From Leptospira sanjuanensis (GTDB lineage Bacteria; Spirochaetota; Leptospiria; Leptospirales; Leptospiraceae): 64,000 nucleotides of DNA. Where the stretch lies: positions 682,001 through 746,000 of the forward strand of contig NZ_JAIZBG010000001.1 of assembly GCF_022267325.1 (NCBI RefSeq), given 5' to 3'. How positions within the stretch are numbered: the first letter of the stretch is position 1; every line of letters begins with the position of its first letter. Shown piece by piece: positions 34,424-46,773 of this stretch. Under the pieces are notes generated by a model that ran no database searches, was not told where the DNA came from, and saw only the letters and a program-made list of their open reading frames with translations. The position numbers and the translations under genes were made by a program.

Positions 34424-34960
34424 ATGCTTTCCGTGCTGGAAAAAAAGGAGCTGGAATTTTCTCCCTCCGGTCTTTATCGGATTCGCTTTCAGGATTGTGA
34501 TCCCTTCGGTCATTTGAACAACGCGCGTTATATGGATTATTTTATGGAGGCGAGGGACGATCATCTCAGGGATTTTTACGATTTCGATCTGTTCGAACAC
34601 GCTTCGAGAGAAGGAAAGTCTTGGGTCGTGACCCGCGCGCAGACTGCTTATCTGGAACCGGCTAAACAAAACGATCTGGTAAGAATCGTAACTCGTTTGA
34701 CCGCAAAGAGCGACGGGACCATTCGCAACGAAGATCTAATGTATGACACCGCCGGGAAAAAACTCAAGGCGATGGCTTGGATCGACTTCGCGTTCATCGA
34801 TTTGAAACGGGGAAGACCGGTTCGTCACGGAGAAGAACTGTCCTTGTTTTTCGATTCGGTTCTTTATCGGGATTCCGGGCTTGAAAACGGAAATTTTGAC
34901 GAGCGCGTTCGGGAGATGAGACGTACAATGGCTCCCGGGGTGGAAGCGATCCCCGCTTAA
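34424..34960 (+). CDS. Hotdog-fold acyl-CoA thioesterase
   Basis: 178 aa. The 4HBT hotdog signature is FQDCDPFGHLNNARYMDYFMEARDD (catalytic Asp in DPFGHLNN), followed by SWVVTRAQTAYLEPAKQND. It hydrolyses acyl-CoA thioesters. The ribosome binding site AGGAGG is excellent. The marR gene follows 17 bp downstream, so the operon is probably self-regulated through the dyad upstream of this gene. Confidence 0.9.
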   Translation: MLSVLEKKELEFSPSGLYRIRFQDCDPFGHLNNARYMDYFMEARDDHLRDFYDFDLFEHASREGKSWVVTRAQTAYLEPAKQNDLVRIVTRLTAKSDGTIRNEDLMYDTAGKKLKAMAWIDFAFIDLKRGRPVRHGEELSLFFDSVLYRDSGLENGNFDERVREMRRTMAPGVEAIPA

Positions 34961-34977
34961 AAACTTCAGAGGTCGTT

Positions 34978-35493
34978 ATGGTCAGAAAATCGGAACAAAG
35001 GGTTGCTAAAAAGAATTCCGAAGGGGAATCTTCCAATCCCACAAGGGAAGAATTGCTGACCGTAGGTTTGGGATGTTTGAACTTCAACTTGAAACGGGCA
35101 TCCCGAGCCATCGCGCAATACTTCGATCACGTTTTGGATCAAGTCGGCCTGACTTCTCCGCGTTTTAATATTCTCATGACGTTAGGCACCACGGACGGAA
35201 TGGAACTCGCTCCGATGGCCGAACTCCTCGTGATGGATCGAACGACTTTGCTCCGTAATCTCGAACCTCTGGAAAATTTGGGGTATGTGGAGGATATTCC
35301 TTCGGACAACAAACGCGCGCGTAAAGTCGCGTTGACCGCCGCGGGTTGGGATGCTCTTCGGCTTGCATACCCGATTTGGAAGGAGGCGCACGATCAAGTC
35401 GTATCCAATCTGGGGATTCCGGAATGGAAAACACTTATCAAGGGTCTCAGAACGGTTGCAAAAAAAAGAATATTCAAAAATCAGAAAGTTTGA
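34978..35493 (+). CDS. MarR-family transcriptional regulator
   Basis: 171 aa. The winged helix is clear: YFDHVLDQVGLTSPRFNILMTL, MAELLVMDRTTLLRNLEPLE, GYVEDIPSDNKRARKVALT (the wing with Asp/Arg pattern) and LTAAGWDALRLA. MarR dimers usually repress their own operon and release on ligand binding. The likely target is the dyad at about 34371-34402. AGAGGTCG precedes the ATG. Confidence 0.92.
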   Translation: MVRKSEQRVAKKNSEGESSNPTREELLTVGLGCLNFNLKRASRAIAQYFDHVLDQVGLTSPRFNILMTLGTTDGMELAPMAELLVMDRTTLLRNLEPLENLGYVEDIPSDNKRARKVALTAAGWDALRLAYPIWKEAHDQVVSNLGIPEWKTLIKGLRTVAKKRIFKNQKV

Positions 35494-35502
35494 ATTCTTT
35501 CT

Positions 35503-38500
35503 TTATGCGAGCCACTTTAAAATCACTTTCGTGAAATCGGCTTGAACGGCCGGCTTACTGACGTAATCGTCCATTCCCGCTTCGATACATTTCTCCCGTT
35601 CTCCGGTAACGATTCCCGCGGTAAGCGCGATGATCGGAACTCTTCTTCCCATTTCCAAACCCCGAATCGCCTTGGTAGCCTCGTATCCGTTTAAGTCCGG
35701 CATTTGGATGTCCATAAAAACGAGATCGGGAATCCAGCGCAGATTTTGTTCGATAGCTTCCAGTCCGTTTTTCGCTTCTATAATCTTGGCGGAAGGGAGA
35801 ATTCTCGCAACGATGCTTTTGGTAAGAAGCATATTGACCGGATTGTCTTCCGCGATCAGGATCTTCGCGAGTTTTTGAAGGGAGGGGGCTTGTTCTCCTT
35901 TTTCGTTCGGCTTTGCAGTTACGTTCGGTTTCTGAAGAATTTGACTTCTTCCCAGCAAATCGTAAAGCTGCCGAATATAAATCGGCTTGGTGATGACCTC
36001 CTGAATTCCGTTTTTTTGCGACGCTTCGATCGTGTCGGAATCGTCGGATGCGCTGCTCAATAGGACGATCGGCTGTTCTTCGGGCGAAATTTTTAATTTT
36101 TCGCGGACGATCTGCGCCGTTTCTAATCCGTCCATAAACGGCATGTGATAGTCCATTAGAATCATATCATATCGTTTTCCGGTCGATAATCTTTCTATTA
36201 CTTCGGTTCCGGATTTCACGCATTCGCAGGGTATATTCCGTAATTGTAACATACCTTCGAGAATTTTTCTGTTGTTGTCGTTGTCGTCCACGACGAGCAG
36301 ATTTCGGATGGATTCGGTTTTGGGCCACTCTTCCGTCTGATCCGCGATTACTTCCGCGTTAAGATCGAAATAGAAAGTGCTTCCTTTTCCTAATTCGCTT
36401 TCAAGATATAGTTTGCTTCCCATCATCGAGAGAAGCTGACTGGAAATCGTAAGTCCGAGGCCAGTTCCGCCGAATCTTCTCGTAGTCGAGGCGTCTTCCT
36501 GGGAGAACGCGTCGAAGATACGCTTTCGATTTTCGGGAGCGATTCCGATTCCGGTATCCCGCACCGAGAACCGAAGAATGACGAGATTTTCGGACCTTCG
36601 TTCCATCGTTTCTATTTTGAATTCTATCTCGCCTTCTTCCGTGAATTTTACCGCATTCCCGATCAGATTTACGATGATCTGTTTCAAACGAACGCTGTCC
36701 GCACTGACGAGCTTCGGTACTGAAGGAGAAATGTTGACCAGAACTTCCAGATCCTTTTTATGCGCCTGGAATTTGATCATGTTGATGATTTGGCTTCCGA
36801 GTTCGAGAATGTCGGTGGGCACGTAGACGAGCTCGAGTTTTCCGGCTTCAATTTTAGAAAAATCTAATATGTCGTTGATGATCTCGAGCAGTGAGTTCGC
36901 GGATTGGAAAACCGTGCTCATATATTGATGTTGGGTCGAATCCAAAGGAGTTCTCAGCAGAAGATCCGAAAAACCTATGATTCCGTTGAGAGGGGTTCTG
37001 ATCTCGTGGCTCATGTTCGCCAAAAATTCCGACTTGGCGACGTTGGCGCGTTCCGCGATCGCTTTGGATCGTTTTAATTCTTCTCTTTGAAGACAACTTT
37101 CCGTGATGTCCTGAGTGAACATCATAATTCCGCCCACGGCCCCGTCGAGTTGATACCAAGGCCGTACTTCCCAACGCAGATATTGATCGTGTTCCCAGCC
37201 CGACGGTCTCCATACGTCCTCTTCGTTTTTCAGGATTTCACCTTTTAAACACCGCTGGTGAATCTCCTTCCATTCTTCGGATATGTTCGGAAACACTTCG
37301 TAGTGCGATAATCCTATGATCGATTTTCCCCGGAGATGATATTCGGCTAACCACCGTTCGCTGACGGCGATGTATTTGATTTCCGTGTCGAACATGGCCA
37401 CCGCGGCCGGCGCGTGCTCCACGAACGCGAGAAGTCTGGATCGTTCCTTGAAAAGCTCTATCTCCATTTTCTTGCGTTGATCGATGTCGTATAACGCGCC
37501 GTAGATTCGTTTACAGACTCCGTTTTCAAATTCCGCGCTTGCGACGGATCGAACCCAAAGTTCGTTGCCCTTTGCGGTAACGATTTGCATTTCGATATCG
37601 TACGGAGTTCCGTCGTGAATGAGTCGATTGAGCGCCTCGGTGACCTTGTTACGGCTTTCTCCCTCCTTTATGAATTGAAGACCGGTTTGAATCGAAGGGA
37701 CGTAGTCCGGTTCGACCTCGTGCATTTCTTTTGTCACCATCGACCAAGTTCCGAATCCGGTCGTCAAGTCCGCGTCCCAGGCTCCGATCCGTACGAGTTT
37801 GCTCGTTTGTTCGAGAAGCGCCTTTGCTTGGATCAACTCGCTTTCGAAATTTTTACTTTCCGTAATATCATGGGTGATCACCATCACCGAATAATCGGGT
37901 AGATCAACGGGAAGCGCCGTTACCTTAGTCCAGATGATCGAACCGTCTTCTTTGATGATCCCGACGGTATCTTTTACGATTTTTCCTTCCTGTTTTGCCC
38001 GCTGACTCGGCAGGTCTTTGGTTGCAACGGGGCGTCCGTCCGAGTTTACATACGTTCTATTTTTATGGAGACCGCTCTTCAGATCTTCTTTGCTGAGATC
38101 GAGAATCTTTTCGAGCATCGGATTGATTTTGACGATCTTGTCGTTTCTGTCGATCAAAGTCACGCCGACCGGAAGCGCTTCGAATAACGTGTTCAATTCA
38201 ATGTCGCTCTTTCGAAGTAGTTCGGTGGTCTCTTTAATGGGTGTTATATCGTTTACGATTACGTAAAAACCGTTGCGGATTCCGTTTTGTACGTTCGGTA
38301 TATAGTGCGCGAGAGTATCCTTGTACGATTTCCCGTCGGGCATAATGATCTTTCTTTCAAAGCTCTGTTCTTCGCCGCGCAATGCGCCTTCGATGTACGG
38401 AATATTTTCCGAATATAGTTTTTCCCCGAGAAGTTCCTTTAACGTTTTTCCGAGTAAGTCTTTGGGTTTGATTCCGAACCAATGATAATATTCTTCGTTC

Positions 38501-39081
38501 GCAAACCGATTGATCAGATCCTTATCCCAGTATGCGATCAAAGAGGGAAGATTATTGAGAATTTCGTTGAGCAGTGTTTCCAACGGACCAGAGGCCGAAC
38601 CGTTTTCGCGGGCGTTTCGATCGGCGGATTCGATTCCGCCTAAAATACGAATCGGAATTCCGTCCGCATTAAGAATGAGTCTTATATGGGAATTGAAATC
38701 CCTGATCCCGCCTTTTGAGTCGAAAGAAAGAACGGCATCTTCTTCCGCGGTTCCGCCTTTTACCGACTTCTCCGCGAACGTTCGGAATTTTCGGACGGTT
38801 GCGTCCGGAATCAAGGTCGGGTTGTTCTTCCATTTTTCGATATCGGATTGATGAAAACCCATCGTGGAAAGAAATTTCGGATTGTACCAAACTTCTCCCG
38901 GAGATTCCAAATTGAAAATCCAAAGTCCTTCGATCGCGCGGTTTTGCATGAATCGAAAGACGTCGAGATCCGCACGGATCCATTCGTAAAGTTCTTGTTC
39001 CAAAAGGGATGACATAAGCGTCGAATTCAAGATGTTCTTATTTAGAATGAAGGACTCAATAAATTGATAAAAAAATTCCAA
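35503..39081 (-). CDS. Multi-PAS hybrid sensor histidine kinase with two receivers
   Basis: 1192 aa from the TTG at 39081; an in-frame ATG at 39015 (1170 aa) is an equally possible start. No clear membrane segment, so cytoplasmic. The first 670 residues hold at least five PAS/PAC units (for example LPSLIAYWDKDLINRFANEEYY, ALPVGVTLIDRNDKIV, HAPAAVAMFDTEIKYIAVS). HisKA has His692 (ANMSHEIRTPLNG), then a full ATPase (NLIGNAVKFTEEG, DTGIGIAPENRKRIF, GTGLGLTISSQL). Two receivers end the protein with phospho-acceptor Asp in MILMDYHMPFMDG and LVFMDIQMPDLNG. Such proteins run internal phosphorelays. Output partner unknown. Confidence 0.93.
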   Translation of the reverse strand: MEFFYQFIESFILNKNILNSTLMSSLLEQELYEWIRADLDVFRFMQNRAIEGLWIFNLESPGEVWYNPKFLSTMGFHQSDIEKWKNNPTLIPDATVRKFRTFAEKSVKGGTAEEDAVLSFDSKGGIRDFNSHIRLILNADGIPIRILGGIESADRNARENGSASGPLETLLNEILNNLPSLIAYWDKDLINRFANEEYYHWFGIKPKDLLGKTLKELLGEKLYSENIPYIEGALRGEEQSFERKIIMPDGKSYKDTLAHYIPNVQNGIRNGFYVIVNDITPIKETTELLRKSDIELNTLFEALPVGVTLIDRNDKIVKINPMLEKILDLSKEDLKSGLHKNRTYVNSDGRPVATKDLPSQRAKQEGKIVKDTVGIIKEDGSIIWTKVTALPVDLPDYSVMVITHDITESKNFESELIQAKALLEQTSKLVRIGAWDADLTTGFGTWSMVTKEMHEVEPDYVPSIQTGLQFIKEGESRNKVTEALNRLIHDGTPYDIEMQIVTAKGNELWVRSVASAEFENGVCKRIYGALYDIDQRKKMEIELFKERSRLLAFVEHAPAAVAMFDTEIKYIAVSERWLAEYHLRGKSIIGLSHYEVFPNISEEWKEIHQRCLKGEILKNEEDVWRPSGWEHDQYLRWEVRPWYQLDGAVGGIMMFTQDITESCLQREELKRSKAIAERANVAKSEFLANMSHEIRTPLNGIIGFSDLLLRTPLDSTQHQYMSTVFQSANSLLEIINDILDFSKIEAGKLELVYVPTDILELGSQIINMIKFQAHKKDLEVLVNISPSVPKLVSADSVRLKQIIVNLIGNAVKFTEEGEIEFKIETMERRSENLVILRFSVRDTGIGIAPENRKRIFDAFSQEDASTTRRFGGTGLGLTISSQLLSMMGSKLYLESELGKGSTFYFDLNAEVIADQTEEWPKTESIRNLLVVDDNDNNRKILEGMLQLRNIPCECVKSGTEVIERLSTGKRYDMILMDYHMPFMDGLETAQIVREKLKISPEEQPIVLLSSASDDSDTIEASQKNGIQEVITKPIYIRQLYDLLGRSQILQKPNVTAKPNEKGEQAPSLQKLAKILIAEDNPVNMLLTKSIVARILPSAKIIEAKNGLEAIEQNLRWIPDLVFMDIQMPDLNGYEATKAIRGLEMGRRVPIIALTAGIVTGEREKCIEAGMDDYVSKPAVQADFTKVILKWLA

Positions 39082-39506
39082 GTCAAATTAAAATTCAAAA
39101 TGTCCTGAAATCGCGTTTCACGACCGGAACGAATGACCGGTAAAATTTCATGGGAAACCGCGCGAACCGTTTCTTTTGGCCCTTTTGCAATTTTTATGTC
39201 AAAATAAAGGAGGTTCGCTCCGGTAAAACAAGGAAGAATTCCGTCTTACAATCAGGGTTTTCGATTCTTAGGATTGTGTGAAAGCGAAGTCGGACGGGAA
39301 TTCGGAATAATATCCGCGAACAGAAACGAAGAATATTCAAAAAATCGAATCTACTTTTTCGAGACCGGAGCCTAACCGATCGACGCGGCCGAACTCGAGG
39401 GGATGCGAAGCGAAAACGGTCCGGAAAAAAATAATTTTTATTTCAAATCAGGCTTTGCAATCCCGATGCCGGAAGATCAAATGGGAGCCCGATTTCAACG
39501 AAAAGA
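39082..39506. other. Intergenic region between two divergent sensor-kinase genes
   Basis: 425 bp between oppositely oriented kinase genes. It should hold both promoters, but I find no convincing -10/-35 pairs, repeats or RNA structure. TAAAGGAGG at about 39206 resembles a ribosome binding site but no open frame follows it. Confidence 0.5.
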
Positions 39507-41880
39507 ATGCGTTTTAAAATACCCAACTTTTTAAAGATTCCGGTTGTTTCGGATGCCGAGAAAGACTTCTCCGTACGTTTGCTCTACGGAATCATGCTGG
39601 CTTGTTTGACGATCGCTTTGGGTTATCGGGTCTTGCATCCGATTTTAGCGGAAAAACCGAAGGCCGTATATATCGCTCCGTTTTTGATCAGCGTGGCTGT
39701 CGTGATCTGTCACATGATCGCGAAAAGCGGAAGAATTCTTTTGGCGTCTCACGTTCTGGTCGGGATCGAATGGATCGCGGCGTTTTCCCTGATGCTTCGG
39801 GAAGGCGCGACACAAACCGTCGCCTTCCCCTTTTGTCTGATTTTAATCCTGAGCTCGGCCTTGCTTTTGGGAATGCGGGCCGCGTATGTTTATACGTTTT
39901 TGTCCATTGTCTTCAGCGTTGCGATCACGTATCTCGTGCAAAACGGAACCGTCAAACCTCCCGAGTCGCCGGGCGGTCCTTGGTCCGCGATCCTCGGGGA
40001 AATTTCCGCCTTTCTGCTCGTAGCGATTCTGATGCGATATACTTTGGACGGATTTAGAAAGATAAAATCCGAATCGTCCGAAATTCAACGTTATGCGAAA
40101 TTGGGAGGCTGGAGTTTGGATACGAAAACTCTCGAACTCACACTTACGAAAGAATATCAATTTCTTTTGGGATACGAAGAGGCGAAAGAATCCAAGTCGA
40201 TGCCTCTATCGGCGTATATGAATACGTACGTTGCAACCGAAGAGGATAAGACGAGGATTCTCACTGCGCTTTCCGAAAGTTTAAAGAAAAAGGACGAGCC
40301 CGATTTTTCGGTCGAACTGACGTATCAAATTCGAAGAAGAGAAGGGGAGAATCGTTTTCTTTCCGTTCAGGGAAAATTTCGCGATTCCATAGTCGCATTC
40401 GGAACGGCGCAGGACATCACCGAAAAACATCTCGCGGAAGAAGCGCTCCGGCCCACGCAGGAAATCTATTCGAAAGTGTTTACTCTGAGTCCGATCGCTA
40501 CTTCCATTTCCACCGCGGACGACGGCAAATATCTCGAAGTCAACGACAGCTTCTTAAAACTTTTCGGTTATACGAGAGAGGAAGTGATCGGTAAGACGAG
40601 TGTGGACTTGAAAATTTGGCCCGATCCGATCCTAAGAAAACAATATTTGGAAAAGATGATCCGGCAGGGAATCGTAGTCGACGAGGAAGTAATACTTCAA
40701 GGGAAGAATGGTAAGGTCGTTCACACTGAATGTTACAGCGCGTTTGCGGAGATCAACGGAAAACTCTGCGCGATCAATCTCGTAAAAGATCTTTCGGAAA
40801 AGAAGGAAGCGGAATCTCTTCGAAGATTGAACCGGGAAATTTCCGATCAAAACGAGCTGATCGAAAAACAAAAACAGGAACTCGAGGGAATTCTCCGGGA
40901 CTTAAAAAAAACGCAGAACCAATTGATCATCTCGGAGAAGATGGCCGCCTTAGGACAGTTAGTCGCCGGGATCGCGCACGAGATCAACAATCCGATCGGA
41001 GTCATCAAGGCGGCAAACGACTCGATCCAGAATTACTTCGAACGTTCCACGGATCGAATGACCCGTGTTTCGGGAATTCTCCGCGACTTAAACAAATCGG
41101 TGTTAGACGAACTTTATCTTTTTCTGAAAAAGGGAAAAGAGGATCGGGAGATCGTTTCGCCGAAAGAGGCGCGGGTAAGAATCAAGGAATTGGAAATCAA
41201 ACTCAAAACGAAAGGATTCGAAAATCCGCATTCTTCGGCTCAGGATTTGGTGGAATCCGGATTGGAGAATTCTCCCGACGAATTTCCGAATCTGTTTTCG
41301 GACAAGAACGCGCAAACCCTCCTGCACTTTGCAATCGAGGAAATCCAAGCGGCCCAAAGTTCCAAGCTGATCGACATGTCCGTGAATCGGACTTCCAAGG
41401 TCGTTTACGCGCTCCGAAAGTTCACGCACTGGAGTGGTGAGGGAGTCAAAACCCCGGTCGTTCTAGCGGAAAGCATAGAAACGGTTCTTACGATCTATCA
41501 GAATCAACTCAAAGTGGGAGTGGAGATACATAGGGAATACGAGAACGTTCCGCCTATTCAAGGTTATGCGGACGATCTGATTCACGTCTGGACGAATCTG
41601 GTTTATAACGCGGCTCAAGCGATGTCCTTTAAGGGAAGTTTGACGATCGGAATCGCGCTCAAAGGAGATAACGACGTGGAAATCTCCGTAACGGATACGG
41701 GCCCGGGAATTCCGGTCTTGGTTCAGGAAAGAATTTTCGAGCCGTTCTTTACGACCAAGGCTCCCGGAGAAGGATCGGGACTCGGTTTGGACATCGCAAG
41801 ACGGATCATCGAAACCCACGGAGGAACGATCCGCTTCGAGACTTCTTCCTCGGGAACCACGTTTTTTGTCCGTTTGCCGA

Positions 41881-41888
<8 letters not shown>
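39507..41888 (+). CDS. Membrane PAS sensor histidine kinase
   Basis: 793 aa. About six membrane helices occupy residues 25-185 (LLYGIMLACLTIALGYRVL, APFLISVAVVICHMIA and others). A PAS-like fold spans 197-300 (YAKLGGWSLDTKTL), a clear PAS 315-430 (SPIATSISTADDGKYLEV), then a coiled coil and HisKA with His491 (GIAHEINNPIGV). The ATPase has DLIHVWTNLVYNAAQAM, DTGPGIPVLVQERIFEPFF and GEGSGLGLDIARRI. The His-kinase part resembles that of the 19058 kinase, including a long insert after the HisKA helix. No receiver is adjacent. It converges with the FlaA-like gene, with an 8-bp 3' overlap. Confidence 0.92.
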
Positions 41889-42558
<670 letters not shown>

Positions 42559-42643
42559 AGAATCGGTTGACACGCTCCTTCCAAAGGTTTCCACTATCCG
42601 AATATCGTCAAAAAACTAATTTATCCAATCACAGGAGTGCAAA

Positions 42644-43738
<1,095 letters not shown>

Positions 43739-43760
43739 GAATTTCAAATTTACTGAATTG

Positions 43761-43790
43761 AAAAAAGCCCGGATTTTCCGGGCTTTTTTA
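43761..43790 (+). terminator. Rho-independent terminator after OmpL47-type gene
   Basis: 9-bp stem AAAGCCCGG/CCGGGCTTT (43764-43772, 43778-43786) with a 5-nt loop and a T-run inside and after the stem. Confidence 0.92.
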
Positions 43791-43824
43791 TTCTCTCGCG
43801 ACGAGTTGCGGAACTGCGACAAGT

Positions 43825-44580
43825 ATGAATCGATTTTTCATCTTGGATTTTTTTCTTCCCGTTTGCTGCGAGTTCTGTGGAAGATACGATTTCTTTTCCT
43901 CAAAGATCGGAATCTGCAAATCTTGTCACCGCGAACAGGCAACGCATCCGATCGATCGACAAAGTTTATGCAAAATTTGTAAAGAACCTTCGGCAAACGG
44001 AGAATGCGCCTTCTGTTTTTCGAGGAACGTGTTCTTTGAGGAATTGAAATTTCTGCACAGCCGAACTCCCTTTTTGGCAAAGGCGATCAATTCGATCAAA
44101 TTGAGGTCCGCCTATCTTCTTTCCGTTTATCTCTGTGTCGGATTAAAAAAAGAACTGAGATCTTGGAAAAACGTAAACTTTACGGGACTTGTCGCAATGC
44201 CTTCCACAAAGACGAAATGGTATTCCCCGAACAAAAAGAGAAGTTTCGAATCCTGCGACTTTGCGATCGGAAGAATCGGGAAAATTCTTTCCATCCCTCG
44301 AATCGTGCCGATCGAAAAGATCAGTTTGGAAAAACAAGCCGGCAAAAGTTTTGCCGATCGTTTTATTCACGCAAGGCTTGCATTTCGAATCAAAGAAGAG
44401 TATAAGGGTAAGTTGAACGGAGACTATCTCGTGATCGACGACGTCTTTACGACGGGTGCGTCCGCAAATGAAATCGCGAGAATTCTGATCTCCAACGGAG
44501 CCTGTTCCGTTCGAATTTTGACTTTGATCCGAACGGAAGGAAAGGAACGGCTTTTGAAAAAAGACGTTACAAATGTTTAG
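43825..44580 (+). CDS. comF: ComF-family phosphoribosyltransferase-like protein
   Basis: 251 aa. The N-terminal zinc-binding Cys clusters (CCEFCGRY, CKSCHREQ, LCKICKEP, CAFCF) and C-terminal PRPP-binding loop GDYLVIDDVFTTGASANE identify ComF. Between them lies LVAMPSTKTKWYSPNKKRSF in place of the usual PVPL..RxxxRGFNQ. ComF is needed for DNA uptake in competent bacteria; in Leptospira its role is unknown. dinB follows 25 bp downstream, so they may be cotranscribed. Confidence 0.88.
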   Translation: MNRFFILDFFLPVCCEFCGRYDFFSSKIGICKSCHREQATHPIDRQSLCKICKEPSANGECAFCFSRNVFFEELKFLHSRTPFLAKAINSIKLRSAYLLSVYLCVGLKKELRSWKNVNFTGLVAMPSTKTKWYSPNKKRSFESCDFAIGRIGKILSIPRIVPIEKISLEKQAGKSFADRFIHARLAFRIKEEYKGKLNGDYLVIDDVFTTGASANEIARILISNGACSVRILTLIRTEGKERLLKKDVTNV

Positions 44581-44605
44581 CAGTTTATAGTCTGACCGAA
44601 ACCGT

Positions 44606-45694
<1,089 letters not shown>

Positions 45695-45770
45695 TATTCT
45701 AAATTTAGAATGATCCGTTTTTGACCGACCGAAAATCGTTTCGATTGCCTGCATTTACGGTCGGAATATT

Positions 45771-45798
45771 AAAAACGCTCTGATCGTATCGATCAGAG
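45771..45798 (-). terminator. Terminator at the end of the 45793 gene
   Basis: Perfect 9-bp stem CTCTGATCG/CGATCAGAG (45778-45786, 45790-45798) whose minus-strand transcript runs into CGTTTTT. The stop codon of the outer-membrane-like gene lies inside the stem. Confidence 0.85.
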
Positions 45799-46773
45799 CT
45801 TGAATCCGAAGTTGATCGCGAAGGCCGGTTCGCTGAATCGATACGAACGCGCGGACGCGATCAATTCCGTTTGTCTGTATTGGACATTCGCATTCAAAAA
45901 ATAAGAATCGGATTCCCATTGGAATCCGGTTCCCGCAAACAAAACCGTTTGTAGAACGGAGCCGGAATAGATTCCGCTCTGATAACTTTTTCCGATTCCG
46001 AATCCGGTTTGTACGAACCAAAACAACGAATCGGAAATCGGAACGTAGTATTTTGCGCTCGGCAAAAGGGAAAGGGTTTCGATTCGAAACGGACTACCTG
46101 CCTGCCGATTCCGTTTGAAATCGCCGAAATGCGGATCGGTCCAAACTCCGAAATTTGCAAGTCCCGCAAGATTTTGATATTCCGGCAAAGAATTGAGATT
46201 GGCGCTCGAAAGAATGCCGAGAAACGGAGATAGGCTTCGATCCGGAAAGGAAAACGAGCTTTGTTCCAAACCGAGAGAAAAACCGAGATTTCTGGTTTTG
46301 CGATATTCTCCGGAAACGGAAATCGTTCGGACTTCGACCGTATATTTTTTCTCTAAGTAGGGATCGATATTTACGACTGTGGTGAAAAAATCCAAGACAT
46401 TGTAACCTCGGCTGACGTCGGGTTTATCCGCGACATTCGCTCTCCATTCGGAAAATCCGATGGAAAAGTAGAACTTTTTAATATTCTTAAGTTCTTCCTT
46501 CGGCGGTTCGGATTTTTTGACTTCGGCAATGAGAATTTTTTCGACCGCCGTTAAATCGATTTTTTCCGTTTTACCGGTTTCTTCTTCCACTAAGACGTGA
46601 TCTTCGCGTAGGGAAGTTTTCACGTTTTCTAGCGTTCTTCCGTCCTTTAAAAGAATCGTGTCGGCTTCGATTTTTCCCGCATGTAGTAAGAAATAAAGAC
46701 AACAAAGGCCCGGAAAAAGAGCCGTAATTTTTCCGATGGAATTCTTAAACCGCATTTGCTCCGAATCGTTCAA
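45793..46773 (-). CDS. Outer-membrane beta-barrel-like protein with N-terminal LKDG module
   Basis: 326 aa. A signal-like hydrophobic segment ends at LLHAGKIEA. Residues about 38-85 form a small beta module (DTILLKDGRTLENV, DHVLVEEETGKTEKIDL). The rest is alternating aromatic beta-strand sequence (FYFSIGFSEW, NLGFSLGLEQSSFSF) ending FAINFGFKL with terminal Leu, typical of an outer-membrane barrel. ATG overlaps the FecR-like stop (ATGA). It is last in the sigma/anti-sigma operon, so it may be part of the same surface-signalling module. Confidence 0.75.
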   Translation of the reverse strand: MNDSEQMRFKNSIGKITALFPGLCCLYFLLHAGKIEADTILLKDGRTLENVKTSLREDHVLVEEETGKTEKIDLTAVEKILIAEVKKSEPPKEELKNIKKFYFSIGFSEWRANVADKPDVSRGYNVLDFFTTVVNIDPYLEKKYTVEVRTISVSGEYRKTRNLGFSLGLEQSSFSFPDRSLSPFLGILSSANLNSLPEYQNLAGLANFGVWTDPHFGDFKRNRQAGSPFRIETLSLLPSAKYYVPISDSLFWFVQTGFGIGKSYQSGIYSGSVLQTVLFAGTGFQWESDSYFLNANVQYRQTELIASARSYRFSEPAFAINFGFKL

